64,000 nt of DNA. Source: Pelorhabdus rhamnosifermentans. Lineage in GTDB: Bacteria > Bacillota > Negativicutes > UMGS1260. The position numbers and the translations under genes are program-made. The stretch is from NCBI RefSeq assembly GCF_018835585.1, contig NZ_JAHGVE010000005.1, forward strand, positions 124,001 through 188,000. The letters run 5' to 3'. This document shows positions 15,807-24,626 of the stretch, in pieces (the first letter of the stretch is position 1; the number at the start of each line of letters is the position of its first letter). Below the pieces are notes generated by a model. That model had not been told where the DNA came from. It saw nothing but the letters and a program-made list of their open reading frames with translations, and did not search any database.

Positions 15807-16950
15807 TTGTTACTAGTCGCCCACGCGTAACAATTTTCTGACCAAACTTTCTTTTTAACTCATCTGTCACTACGGAAAGTTTGGATTTTTTACTTTCCTC
15901 CGCTTCGAACAGCGATAACTGGCTCGTCGATAGCAAATGAGAGACACTAATCCCTAGCAAGCGAATAGGCTCGCGCCGCGGTAAGGCCAAAAACAACGCC
16001 TGTCCTACCTGAAAAATATCATCATCAAGTGAAATCACCTGAGAAAGGGTCTTGCTGCGTGTCACTGTTTCAAAAGAAGGATAACGAATTTTAAGCGTCA
16101 CCCTCCGTGCACCAAGTCCTGCTTGCCGAAGTTTCCAGCCAACCTGTTCCGTTAGTGCAAATAAGTGCGTCAAGATCGCTTCCTCATCAACCCAATCCTG
16201 TTCAAATGTTGTTTCCCGTCCTATCGACTGCGCCGCCTGCTGAACCAACACAGGACGTACATCGATTCCCCGCGCAAGCTGCTGCATCTCCCGCCCGAAA
16301 ATACCAAAAGTCTGTTCAAGTAACGCCAACTCTGCCTTCGCAACATCACCAATCGTAAAAAGCCCTAACTGCCGTAATTGCGGTAGCGTAACTTTTCCAA
16401 CGCCCCAAATTTTGTCGACAGATAACGGAGAAATTGTCGCTGCTTCCTTGCCATATTCAATGACCTGCAGACCATCGGGTTTCTGCATATCTGACGCTAT
16501 TTTAGCCAAAAATTTATTCGGTGCCAACCCTACTGAAGCCACAAGATTGAGCTCCGCCCGAATCGTCGCTTTGAGCTGCTTAGCTAAAGCCACAGGACTG
16601 GTAAAAAGCAGTTGCATGCCTGATATATCCAAGAAAGCTTCATCAAGTGATAAAGGCTCAATGAGCGGTGAAAAAGCACGAAATATTTTATGGATCGCTT
16701 GGGACACTGCCTGATAATGATAAATATCGGGTACAAGAAAAACCGCCTGCGGACAGAGCCTGCGCGCCTCATGCATGGACATAGCTGAATGCACACCAAA
16801 CCGTCTGGCTTCGTAAGACGCCGTCGAGACGACACCACGCGCCCCAAGGCCGCCTACAATCACAGGCTTGCCGCGATACTCCGGATGATCCCGCTGCTCC
16901 ACCGAGGCAAAAAAGGCATCCATATCGACATGTAAAATCCAGCGCCCCAT
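15781..16950 (-). CDS. dinB: DNA polymerase IV (Y-family)
   Basis: 389 residues. The catalytic blocks are WILHVDMDAFFASVEQ (metal-binding Asp), VVSTASYEARRFGVHSAM, and PLSLDEAFLDISGM (Asp-Glu pair), followed by a helix-hairpin-helix thumb (SVDKIWGVGKVTLPQLRQLG) and little-finger domain. It performs error-prone translesion synthesis. The ATG beginning MGRW was chosen because GAGGTGA precedes it. No LexA box was seen upstream. A DUF2164 gene lies 50 bp upstream on the same strand. The C-terminal tail lacks a clear clamp-binding QLxLF, although QLSLFEAEE near residue 352 is a good candidate. Confidence 0.95.
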   Translation of the reverse strand: MGRWILHVDMDAFFASVEQRDHPEYRGKPVIVGGLGARGVVSTASYEARRFGVHSAMSMHEARRLCPQAVFLVPDIYHYQAVSQAIHKIFRAFSPLIEPLSLDEAFLDISGMQLLFTSPVALAKQLKATIRAELNLVASVGLAPNKFLAKIASDMQKPDGLQVIEYGKEAATISPLSVDKIWGVGKVTLPQLRQLGLFTIGDVAKAELALLEQTFGIFGREMQQLARGIDVRPVLVQQAAQSIGRETTFEQDWVDEEAILTHLFALTEQVGWKLRQAGLGARRVTLKIRYPSFETVTRSKTLSQVISLDDDIFQVGQALFLALPRREPIRLLGISVSHLLSTSQLSLFEAEESKKSKLSVVTDELKRKFGQKIVTRGRLVTNKESRHKS

Positions 16951-17000
16951 ATACAATCACCTCACAACAGTACTAAAATTTCTACTAAACTATTCGACAA

Positions 17001-17246
17001 CTAGCGAGGAATAATACGTTTTTCAAGTGAAAAAAGTTCTTCTGTTTTTTGATTCATTAGCTGATGGGCATCAGCGATGGCTTGATTATAAATATATACG
17101 CCTGCTTCCTGTAAGATAAAATCCAAAAAAAGCGCAGCTTGAAATTCACTCAGCTCCTCATCACGTTCAGTTAAGAAAAATTTCTGGATACTTGCGAGCA
17201 AAACTTCCTGATTCTCTTTACTCAGTTGAATACCTTTGGATTGCAT
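17001..17246 (-). CDS. DUF2164 family protein
   Basis: 81 residues. The pattern ...VLLASIQKFFLTERDEELSEFQAALFLDFILQEAGVYIYNQAIADAHQLM matches DUF2164 throughout, a small helical family of unknown function found in many bacteria. The ATG was taken after AGAGG; a GTG two codons earlier is the alternative. It precedes dinB by 50 bp and may be co-transcribed with it. Confidence 0.85.
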   Translation of the reverse strand: MQSKGIQLSKENQEVLLASIQKFFLTERDEELSEFQAALFLDFILQEAGVYIYNQAIADAHQLMNQKTEELFSLEKRIIPR

Positions 17247-17302
17247 CGACACACCTCTTTCTATTTAAAATATGTCCCTAGTAACATTCTGCCCAGAATA
17301 TA

Positions 17303-17339
17303 AAAAAGCCTGCTGACGATTTTAGTCAACAGACTTTTC
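17303..17339 (-). terminator. Terminator after the AAA/DUF4143 gene
   Basis: On the minus strand AGTCTGTTGAC and GTCAGCAGGCT pair with one or two mismatches around a 7-nt loop, then TTTTTT. Confidence 0.65.
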
Positions 17340-17390
17340 AAAATATACCGACCCCTTATAGTGAATTTTATCTATAGCCTTTTGTGACGA

Positions 17391-18617
17391 TTATATAAGT
17401 CTAATGGGAATAATATAATTCTTACTATCAAATGCCATTAACTCTTCCTTCATGCACAGCACACCCCCATTACCCCGTTCTATATTTGCTCTATCTAGCG
17501 TTTTGAATACATTAGTTAGTTGTGATGCCGGTGATGCCGTTTTTTTAATTTCAATTGGAGATAGCTTTCCATCAGCTTCAATGATCAAATCTATCTCCTT
17601 CATATCCTTATCGCGGTAATAATATATGAATGGAGTTTTCGCTGAGTTATAGTAGCTTTTGAAGATTTCACTTACTACGTAATTTTCTAGCACAGCTCCA
17701 TTCATTGCACCACTTTCAAGTGTTTCAGGACTGCTCCATTTTGTAAGATACGTACAAAGACCGGTGTCATAAAAATACAGCTTCGGTGTCTTAATTGTTC
17801 TTTTTAGGATATTGTTTGAGTAAGGGTGTAGATAGAATATGATTCCTAATGTTTCTAAAATCGTCAGCCAGCTCTTGGCTGTAATTTGATTTATGTCAGC
17901 ATCTCGTGCAATATCTGCATAGTTTACAATTTGACTAGTACGACACGCTGTAGCAGTAATGAACTTCATAAAGCTTAAAGAATCAATTGATCCTGATAGT
18001 CCTTTTACATCACGCTCTAAATAGGTGCTTAAATAACTCATATAAAAGATATTGCTATCCTTGTACTTGCCACTAACTATCGCTGGCATCCCGCCCGTAA
18101 AGATTCGTTTAAATATTTCTGGAGTGTTCGCAACTTTGATCGTTTTTTGTCTATCACTTAACACTTTTAAATCTGCAGTAAATGGAATATTATTGCAAGA
18201 ATTATATATTTCATTTTGAGAAAGCGATGAGAGATTAAGCACTGCAACACGTCCAGCGAGAGATTCTTGAACTCCGTGCATTAACTTAAAAACTTGAGAA
18301 CCCGTCAACCAGAATTCACCCGGTTCTTGATTTCTATCTACCATTATTTTAATGTATGTGAAAAGTTCAGGTGCGTACTGCACCTCATCAATAAAAATTG
18401 GTGTTTTATATATTTGAAAAAACATTGCTGGGTCGGATTTTGCTAATGCTCGAATATTTAAATCATCAAGAGACACATAGGTTCTATCTGAGCCTTCCAT
18501 TAGATTCTGAAGCATTGTTGTTTTTCCAACCTGTCTAGGCCCTGTAATTAAAATTGCAGGATATTGTTCTGAAAGTTCCGTAACGATCTTTTCCATATCA
18601 CGTTTAATATAACGCAT
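17391..18617 (-). CDS. AAA_14/DUF4143 family ATPase
   Basis: 408 residues. Walker A is GPRQVGKTTM near residue 26 and Walker B is IFIDEVQYAPELF around 75; a WLTGSQ sensor follows, then a winged-helix region, and a C-terminal DUF4143 nuclease-like fold with EIDLIIEADGKLSPIEIKK. Such proteins are widespread, often strain-variable, and of unknown function; some are thought to be toxin- or mobile-element-linked. It stands alone, next to a partial copy of the SymE-like locus, in a patch that looks acquired. Confidence 0.85.
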   Translation of the reverse strand: MRYIKRDMEKIVTELSEQYPAILITGPRQVGKTTMLQNLMEGSDRTYVSLDDLNIRALAKSDPAMFFQIYKTPIFIDEVQYAPELFTYIKIMVDRNQEPGEFWLTGSQVFKLMHGVQESLAGRVAVLNLSSLSQNEIYNSCNNIPFTADLKVLSDRQKTIKVANTPEIFKRIFTGGMPAIVSGKYKDSNIFYMSYLSTYLERDVKGLSGSIDSLSFMKFITATACRTSQIVNYADIARDADINQITAKSWLTILETLGIIFYLHPYSNNILKRTIKTPKLYFYDTGLCTYLTKWSSPETLESGAMNGAVLENYVVSEIFKSYYNSAKTPFIYYYRDKDMKEIDLIIEADGKLSPIEIKKTASPASQLTNVFKTLDRANIERGNGGVLCMKEELMAFDSKNYIIPIRLI

Positions 18618-18705
18618 CCCATCGTCACCTTTCGGCTAATATTCAATACACTTATATTATAGCCGATTATCTAAAAAATAGCAGCAAGCTTTAAAATATT
18701 CTTCG

Positions 18706-18852
18706 GACAGTTCTACTTCTCTAAATTCCTAACAATAATAATACGTCAAACAAATCGCTGTTAAAGATGCAGTCAAGCGCCTTTAACAGCGATTTGTTTG
18801 CTTTTTTCTCCATCCAGACAAGAAGCAAACTATACGTCACTGTGCTTCTAAT
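18706..18852 (+). repeat. Truncated copy of the SymE-locus 3' end
   Basis: This stretch repeats 19407-19555: the last codons of the SymE-like gene (gacagttctac...ctaaattccta), then a terminator hairpin and flanking sequence, with about 75-80 percent identity by eye. The coding part of this copy is missing upstream, where the ATPase gene's promoter region lies. It is the scar of a duplication followed by deletion. Confidence 0.7.
18747..18807 (+). terminator. Perfect 20-bp-stem terminator
   Basis: Two 20-base arms (18747-18766 and 18781-18800) are exact reverse complements around a 14-nt loop and are followed by CTTTTTT. It belongs to the truncated copy of the SymE locus. Confidence 0.8.
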
Positions 18853-19098
18853 TTCAAAATCTTGTTTGTCGAACAATTTTCTGCCAATTCCTCTTGCAAA
18901 AATTGGAATACGTACTATAATTAGAAATAGATGGGAATTTAAAAGCCGCCGCGTCTCATAAGTGAGGCAAACACTTATAAGCACGCGCAGGTGCACTACC
19001 ACCTACACGTAACAGATCACTGTCCACGACGACATGATTTATTATACCCAATTATTTCCTATAGTACAAGCGAAGGTATGTTTGGGTATTGTCATCAC

Positions 19099-19139
19099 GA
19101 CGCATGTGTAGGTAAGCATACCTGACACATGCGTCTTTT
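19099..19139 (+). terminator. Strong hairpin upstream of the SymE-like gene
   Basis: GACGCATGTGT-AGGTA and TACCT-g-ACACATGCGTC pair almost completely around a 4-nt loop, then TCTTTTA. It ends 73 bp before the SymE-like ATG. It could be a terminator of a short leader or an RNA regulator such as an attenuator. Confidence 0.55.
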
Positions 19140-19211
19140 AAATTCCCCCTAAAAAAGAGGCCGTCGGCAAACAACAATTCCGCTGACAGTCTCAATAAGG
19201 GGGTCATACAC

Positions 19212-19433
19212 ATGTTAGACGGAAACAAAAAGAGTTATCGTCTCCTGCCGGTAAATTTCTTATATCAAAACGGCCGGCCCGTACCTGTTATCAAACTCCA
19301 GGGGAAATGGCTGGAAAAATTCGGGTTCCAGCCGAGTGATACGCTGCTTGTGGAAAGACAGCCGGGGATTTTGGTCATCCGGCCACTGTTCAACGAAAAT
19401 CCTCCAGACAGTTCTACCTCTCTAAATTCCTAG
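19212..19433 (+). CDS. SymE-like protein (type I toxin family)
   Basis: 73 residues. The core VPVIKLQGKWLEKFGFQPSDTLLVERQPGILVIRP follows the SymE family pattern (an AbrB-fold protein that in E. coli acts as an SOS-induced RNA/DNA-affecting toxin held down by antisense RNA SymR). The ATG follows GGGGGTC. A strong hairpin lies upstream and a terminator downstream. No LexA box was seen, so the regulation may differ from E. coli. Whether a SymR-like antisense RNA exists cannot be told from the sequence. A truncated copy of the 3' end lies 700 bp to the left. Confidence 0.72.
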   Translation: MLDGNKKSYRLLPVNFLYQNGRPVPVIKLQGKWLEKFGFQPSDTLLVERQPGILVIRPLFNENPPDSSTSLNS

Positions 19434-19555
19434 CAACAATAATTATAGCAAACAAATCGCCGTTAAAGAAACAGTCAAGCCTCTTTAACGGCGATTTTGT
19501 GCTTTTGCCCAATTCATCTTCACGCGAAACAAAATCTACGTCCCTATGCTTCCTA
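19407..19555 (+). repeat. Second copy of the SymE-locus 3' repeat
   Basis: Includes the last codons of the intact SymE-like gene, its terminator, and about 50 bp beyond. It pairs with 18706-18852. Confidence 0.7.
19451..19507 (+). terminator. Terminator of the SymE-like gene
   Basis: AAATCGCCGTTAAAG and CTTTAACGGCGATTT form a 15-bp perfect stem, followed by a broken T tract (TGTGCTTTT). Compared with the other copy, compensating changes (C/G in place of T/A) keep the stem paired. Confidence 0.7.
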
Positions 19556-19600
19556 AGGCAACCGGTTGTATTGTCAAATAAGATTACGTCTTTTTTGCTG

Positions 19601-19629
19601 TTGTATTTTAATTAAAATTAGTCTACAAT
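19601..19629 (+). promoter_or_regulatory. Promoter and palindromic operator of the toxin-antitoxin pair
   Basis: TTGTAT and TACAAT are 17 bp apart. The spacer and -35 are overlapped by a perfect 14-bp palindrome, ATTTTAATTAAAAT (19605-19618), a likely autoregulatory operator. Confidence 0.65.
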
Positions 19630-19665
19630 AATAGCAACAAAGCAAATGAACGAGGTGGTAACCTT

Positions 19666-19917
19666 ATGCCAAACATAAAACCAATTTCCGATTTACGAAA
19701 CTATAATTCTGTCCTTAAAGACGTATCTGCCAGTTCTCCCGTATTTTTAACAAAAAACGGCAGAGGAAAATTTGTCCTGCTGGATATTGACGAATATGAA
19801 AAAATGACTGCATCACTCAAACTCTTATCAGAACTAGCGGATGGTGAACATACTGGAAAAGAAAAAGGCTGGCTATCAATAGATCATCTTGAAAAATCAT
19901 TAGAAGTAAAAGTATAA
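19666..19917 (+). CDS. Phd/YefM-type antitoxin
   Basis: 83 residues. MPNIKPISDLRNYNSVLKDVSASSPVFLTKNGRGKFVLLDIDEYEKM is the conserved Phd/YefM N-terminal DNA-binding half; the C-terminal third is the toxin-neutralising tail. AACGAGGTGG precedes the ATG. The toxin gene begins 2 bp after the stop. The complex probably represses its own promoter through the upstream palindrome. Confidence 0.88.
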   Translation: MPNIKPISDLRNYNSVLKDVSASSPVFLTKNGRGKFVLLDIDEYEKMTASLKLLSELADGEHTGKEKGWLSIDHLEKSLEVKV

Positions 19918-19919
19918 AC

Positions 19920-20231
19920 ATGTACACACTAAAAATTTCTCCTATGGTCTATGATGATTTAGCGGCCATTAAAGCCTATATAACCAATGACCTTATGAAC
20001 CCAGAAGCGGCGCTTGATTTAATCCGTTTCATTACCAATGCTATCCGCACTTTACCTGATTTTCCTCATAAAGGAACACCCTTGAGTTCTCTTCTTTCCA
20101 TTAAAATAGAGTATCGCTTCATCATTTGCAAAAACTATCTTGTTTTTTACCGAGTAGAGCAGTCCTCAATTTTTGTCTTACGAGTATTGTATAAACGTCG
20201 TAACTATTTATCACTGCTCTTTAAAGATTAA
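19920..20231 (+). CDS. RelE/ParE-superfamily toxin
   Basis: 103 residues with the ParE/RelE fold pattern: YTLKISPMVYDDLAAIKAYI at the start, two helices, then IEYRFIICKNYLVFYRVE and VLRVLYKRRNY at the end, where the conserved Arg/Tyr residues sit. It is probably an mRNA interferase or gyrase inhibitor; sequence alone does not decide. Its own ribosome site is weak, so it is likely translated by coupling to the antitoxin. Confidence 0.87.
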   Translation: MYTLKISPMVYDDLAAIKAYITNDLMNPEAALDLIRFITNAIRTLPDFPHKGTPLSSLLSIKIEYRFIICKNYLVFYRVEQSSIFVLRVLYKRRNYLSLLFKD

Positions 20232-20253
20232 CAGCTTTCACCCCACAAAGAAA

Positions 20254-20298
20254 AGTAAGAGGCTTTGGAAAAATTCCAAAGCCTCTTACTCTTCTTTT
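20254..20298. terminator. Terminator between toxin gene and tRNA-Ser
   Basis: GTAAGAGGCTTTGGAA and TTCCAAAGCCTCTTAC form a 16-bp perfect stem, with CTTCTTTT on the plus side and a CTTTTC-rich stretch on the minus side. It serves both converging transcripts. Confidence 0.8.
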
Positions 20299-20300
20299 AA

Positions 20301-20391
20301 TGGCGGAGTGGCAGGGATTTGAACCCTGGCAGGCCTCACGACCTCTAACGATTTAGCAAACCGTCCTCTTCAGCCACTTGAGTACCACTCC
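20301..20391 (-). tRNA. tRNA-Ser(GCU)
   Basis: Class II tRNA with a long variable arm. Acceptor GGAGTGG pairs with CCACTCC; the anticodon loop TTGCTAA gives GCT; T-loop TTCAAAT; encoded CCA. It reads AGC/AGU. Confidence 0.94.
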
Positions 20392-20404
20392 ATGTTAATA
20401 AATA

Positions 20405-20493
<89 letters not shown>

Positions 20494-20717
20494 GTATTTG
20501 AAAGACATAAAGTATTATAACAAATATGTCTGACTTCTGTCAACCTACATTCGGGACCGACGATATAACAAATTTTGGCTGAACCTTAACTGGGGCAATC
20601 ACATCATTATATATCCGCATAAGTAAATTTATGTATTTTATGAAGGTTCCCTCTCTTAACATGCTATAATGAAAAAAATTAGCGTTATGCTTAAAACAAG
20701 CGAAAGGATTTTATTTT

Positions 20718-23700
20718 ATGCTGACAGAAGAACAAATTCGCTCGACAGCAGCTACCTTCTCTACGTATGCCAGGGGATGCCAATATTGTCATGATGGTAG
20801 AGTCAAAGGCCTCCGTTTTTTTACGGATAACCATGCCTTTGAAGCACAAGTCATTGGACAAACCCTCTATGATGTCTGTATCAAATTAGATGCCGCAGGC
20901 GAAATTGAATTTTACGATTGTACGTGTCCAGCGTCCTATAACTATGAGGGTGCCTGCAAACACACGATTGCTGTATTAAAAAGTATTCAAAACCAAGACC
21001 TTGCCGGCAGAAAACAGACACGCCAATTGGCATCAGCCACACAGGAACTGTTGACCTTCTTCCAACAAAAGACAGCACCTCCGTCTGAATCAGTTCCGCA
21101 ATCCCCAATCAAACTCCAACCGACCTATGCTGTCTCTATTGATCAGTTCGGTCACTGCATAAGTTGGCTTGAATTTACCATTGGCTGCGAGCGTTTATAT
21201 GTTTTAAAAGATATCCCTAAATTCCTTATGGCTTTAGCAAACAATGAACCCCTTGTTTATGGCAAAAAATTCACCTTAAATCCAAAAACAGCCCAATTTG
21301 ATGACGCTTCGCAGCCCCTACTGAACCTATTAAAGCAAGCTTATGCGGAAGAACAGCAACGTGCAAACTGGAGTTACTATAGTAATTCTTATTCAGCCTT
21401 TAATGATCCGCGACAATTTAAATTAACAGATTACAACTTAAGCCGCTTTTTTGATTGTGTCATGAGTCGCCCTTTTACAGCCCTAATCAACGGCAGTCCT
21501 GCCAACGATATCACAATACTGAAAGAACGGCCTCCTGTCACTTTTTCAGTCAATAAGCTTGAAGACGCCTTAGAGCTCGCCCTCAAAGCAGAGGAGCCTC
21601 TATTGGGACTGAATGAAGATTACACCTTTCTTTATTACAAGCAGCACATTTATCAGGTTGAACCCGATTTTTCCAGCTATATGAAACCACTCCTGACATG
21701 TTTTCGAAAGGTCGGCAAACCCAGCGTTCCCATTCCGCCTACAGCCTTATCAGAATTTGTATCAACGATGCTTCCATCATTGGAAGAACAGGTTCCTGTC
21801 CAAGTGGACAACGCTGTTTACGAAAATTTTTATAAACAAACTCTGGAAAAACGGGTTTACCTCGACCGTTTCGGCGACGGCATAAGCGCACAAATTGAAT
21901 TTCGTTACGGTGAAGTTGTGATTAATCCCGCCCAGCCTTCCCAAAATACAGAAATTAAGGGACAGTGGCTGCTGCGCTCCCTTGTTGAAGAAAATGAATT
22001 ACTAACGCTTTTTTTTCAACACCAATTTGCCTGGAACCACGAAAAACTCCAGCAGCCTGATGAAGAAACTACGTATGACTTTCTGCAACAAACCCTGCCT
22101 GATGTACAAGCTCTGGCCGAGGTCTTTTACACGGATGCTTTTAAACAAATCGTCCTGAAACAGCCACCGAAAATCACGGCTGGTGTCAAACTCAATACAG
22201 ACACGGATATGCTGGAATTTTCCTTTGATTATAACGAAACATCGCCGCGTGAGCTCTTAGAATTACTGGCTTCCTACAAACTGAAAAAACGCTATCACCG
22301 TCTGCCTGACGGGACCTTTATTCCCCTTGATTCACCTGATTTACAAATGGCGGCCACTCTTGTCCACGAACTGGATCTTAGTACGACGGATGTAGAAAAG
22401 GGCATCATAGAGCTTCCCAAATATCGGGCCTTGTATGTCGATAGTCTGGCCCGCGAAAATGCCGATTTTTCACTGGAACGCAGCAAGTCTTTTAAACAAA
22501 TGGTCCAAGACATTCGCGAACCCCAAGATATGGAGCTTAACCTGCCGCAAGGAATTCAAGGCAAGCTAAGAGATTATCAAAAAACAGGTTTTAAATGGCT
22601 AAAAACTCTGGCAAGCTATGGCTTGGGAGGAATTTTAGCTGACGATATGGGACTTGGAAAGACCTTGCAAGTCCTCACATTTATTCTCTCAGAAAAACAG
22701 CAAAGCCCGCTCCCCTCCCTCGTCATTGCTCCCACATCACTTGTCTATAACTGGCAGGATGAAGTGTTAAAATTTGCCCCCACTCTCAAATTGGCCGTTA
22801 TCTCCGGCCAACCAGACGAACGCAAAAAGCAACTAAAAGCCAGTGGGCTGGCCGATTTACTTGTCACGTCTTATGCACTCATCAAGCGGGATATCAAGTT
22901 CTACGAAAAACGACAGTTCAAATACTGTTTCTTAGATGAAGCACAACATGTCAAAAATCCACAAACACTGAGTGCCAAATCAGTCAAAAAAATTAAAGCG
23001 AACAGCTACTTTGCCCTCACAGGAACACCGATTGAAAACTCCCTAACGGAGTTATGGTCGATTTTTGATTTCGTTATGCCAGGTTATCTACGCACTCATA
23101 AGAATTTTACTAGCCGTTATGAAATACCTATTATCAAAAATAGCGACTCACAAGCACTCACTGAGCTAACGCGCCATATTCATCCATTCATTTTACGACG
23201 CATGAAAAAAACAGTTCTCAAGGAACTGCCTGACAAAATTGAAAGTAAAATGACCAATGAAATGACAAAAGAGCAAACCAAGCTGTACGGTGCCTGGATT
23301 CTCAAAGCCCAGACAGCATTTGAATCAGAAGTTGCAACCTATGGCTTCGAAAAAAGCCAAATTAAAATACTATCCTTACTCACAAGACTCCGACAACTCT
23401 GCTGTCATCCCGCATTATTTATTGAAGACTACCACGGCGGTTGCGGAAAACTGGATATGCTCAAAGAAATTTTAACTGACGCCTTGTCTAGCGGCCACCG
23501 TATCTTGCTATTCTCCCAGTTTACAGGCATGCTGAACCTTATACAGCAAGAACTGGAAGAGATGCAGATTTCTTATCATTATTTAGACGGATCAACCAAA
23601 TCAGAAGAACGCATCAAACTCGTCCATTCGTTTAACTCTGGTGAAAAACAAATGTTCCTCATCTCACTCAAGGCAGGAGGAACGGGATTAAATCTGACTG

Positions 23701-23954
23701 GCGCCGATATGGTCATCCACTATGATCCATGGTGGAATCCAGCCGTAGAAGAGCAAGCGACAGATCGAGCCTACCGTATTGGACAACAGAAGGCTGTACA
23801 AGTCTACAAACTCATCACCAAAAATACAATTGAAGAAAAGATTTATGCCCTACAACAGAAAAAGCGAGAAATGATTGACAGCCTCATTCATCCTGGTGAA
23901 ACCTTCCTAACTAAAATGAACGAGGCTGAAATCCGAGAACTTTTCACTTTTTAA
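20718..23954 (+). CDS. SWIM-domain SNF2 helicase
   Basis: 1078 residues. A SWIM zinc finger lies near residues 68-85 (CTCPASYNYEGACKH, CxCxnCxH). A long middle region follows with the bacterial SNF2-associated fold. The SNF2 ATPase occupies the last 450 residues: ADDMGLGKTLQ (Walker A, about 640), LDEAQHVKNP (DEAQ box), LTGTPIENSLTELWS, then the helicase C domain with LFSQFTGML, SLKAGGTGLNLTGAD and DPWWNPAVEEQATDRAYRIGQ. These are ATP-driven DNA or protein-DNA remodelers; the bacterial members' targets are poorly known. A TATAAT lies at 20665. Single gene converging on the ECF operon with a 1-bp gap. Confidence 0.93.
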   Translation: MLTEEQIRSTAATFSTYARGCQYCHDGRVKGLRFFTDNHAFEAQVIGQTLYDVCIKLDAAGEIEFYDCTCPASYNYEGACKHTIAVLKSIQNQDLAGRKQTRQLASATQELLTFFQQKTAPPSESVPQSPIKLQPTYAVSIDQFGHCISWLEFTIGCERLYVLKDIPKFLMALANNEPLVYGKKFTLNPKTAQFDDASQPLLNLLKQAYAEEQQRANWSYYSNSYSAFNDPRQFKLTDYNLSRFFDCVMSRPFTALINGSPANDITILKERPPVTFSVNKLEDALELALKAEEPLLGLNEDYTFLYYKQHIYQVEPDFSSYMKPLLTCFRKVGKPSVPIPPTALSEFVSTMLPSLEEQVPVQVDNAVYENFYKQTLEKRVYLDRFGDGISAQIEFRYGEVVINPAQPSQNTEIKGQWLLRSLVEENELLTLFFQHQFAWNHEKLQQPDEETTYDFLQQTLPDVQALAEVFYTDAFKQIVLKQPPKITAGVKLNTDTDMLEFSFDYNETSPRELLELLASYKLKKRYHRLPDGTFIPLDSPDLQMAATLVHELDLSTTDVEKGIIELPKYRALYVDSLARENADFSLERSKSFKQMVQDIREPQDMELNLPQGIQGKLRDYQKTGFKWLKTLASYGLGGILADDMGLGKTLQVLTFILSEKQQSPLPSLVIAPTSLVYNWQDEVLKFAPTLKLAVISGQPDERKKQLKASGLADLLVTSYALIKRDIKFYEKRQFKYCFLDEAQHVKNPQTLSAKSVKKIKANSYFALTGTPIENSLTELWSIFDFVMPGYLRTHKNFTSRYEIPIIKNSDSQALTELTRHIHPFILRRMKKTVLKELPDKIESKMTNEMTKEQTKLYGAWILKAQTAFESEVATYGFEKSQIKILSLLTRLRQLCCHPALFIEDYHGGCGKLDMLKEILTDALSSGHRILLFSQFTGMLNLIQQELEEMQISYHYLDGSTKSEERIKLVHSFNSGEKQMFLISLKAGGTGLNLTGADMVIHYDPWWNPAVEEQATDRAYRIGQQKAVQVYKLITKNTIEEKIYALQQKKREMIDSLIHPGETFLTKMNEAEIRELFTF

Positions 23955-23955
23955 A

Positions 23956-24624
23956 TCACAATGATGCCAAACTGGCACGAAGCAAGAAAAATGTCACAGC
24001 CACCAAGCCTGCAAAAAAGGCGTAATCCTTACTCCCGATGGGTCCTTCTGCTTCGACGCTGCAAGGAGAAAATCCCCGCAAGGCTAAGGCCATGGCCATA
24101 CTTTCTGAACGACTCACGGCTCTGAGAACAAGTGGTCCAATTAATGCCGCATAGGAAATGACTTGCTTCACTCCCCGGCCAGTACGATAGCCGCGGCAAG
24201 TCTGAGCTTCCCGCACCTCGCGGCTTTCCCTAATCAGATCAGGAACAAAACGGAAAACAGAAGTCAGCATAAAAGCATATTCTGCCGGCAAATGAAAGGT
24301 ATGGACAAACAAATGATGAAACTGTGTTAATTTGGTTGTACTCATGAGATACACAAAAATAAGTGTCATCGACAGCATCTTTAGTGCTGAAAGAATAGCC
24401 ACTTCTTTTGCGGCGCCAAAAACAAGCTGGATGATAGCCAAAACAATAGAAAAGCCAAACAAACTAAAGACCATCTTTTGTGATGACTTTAGCTTGGAAT
24501 ATATAGCAAGCTGGGCTACTTCAGCCACAACTAACAGGATTAATAGTAAGGGATTTTGCAAAACAACGGACCACAACGTAACAGTGCAAGCCAAGATAAA
24601 TTTTGTTATTGTACGTATTTCCAT
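23956..24624 (-). CDS. ecfT: ECF transporter transmembrane component
   Basis: 222 residues with about five hydrophobic segments. The cytoplasmic coupling helices carry the diagnostic Ala-Arg-Gly-type motifs, here EAQTCRGYRTG and SMAMALALRGFS. EcfT links the two ATPases to the substrate-binding S protein. GAAGGGGGC precedes the ATG. It is the last gene of the trpP-ecfA-ecfA-ecfT operon. Confidence 0.88.
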   Translation of the reverse strand: MEIRTITKFILACTVTLWSVVLQNPLLLILLVVAEVAQLAIYSKLKSSQKMVFSLFGFSIVLAIIQLVFGAAKEVAILSALKMLSMTLIFVYLMSTTKLTQFHHLFVHTFHLPAEYAFMLTSVFRFVPDLIRESREVREAQTCRGYRTGRGVKQVISYAALIGPLVLRAVSRSESMAMALALRGFSPCSVEAEGPIGSKDYAFFAGLVAVTFFLLRASLASL

Positions 24625-24626
24625 GA

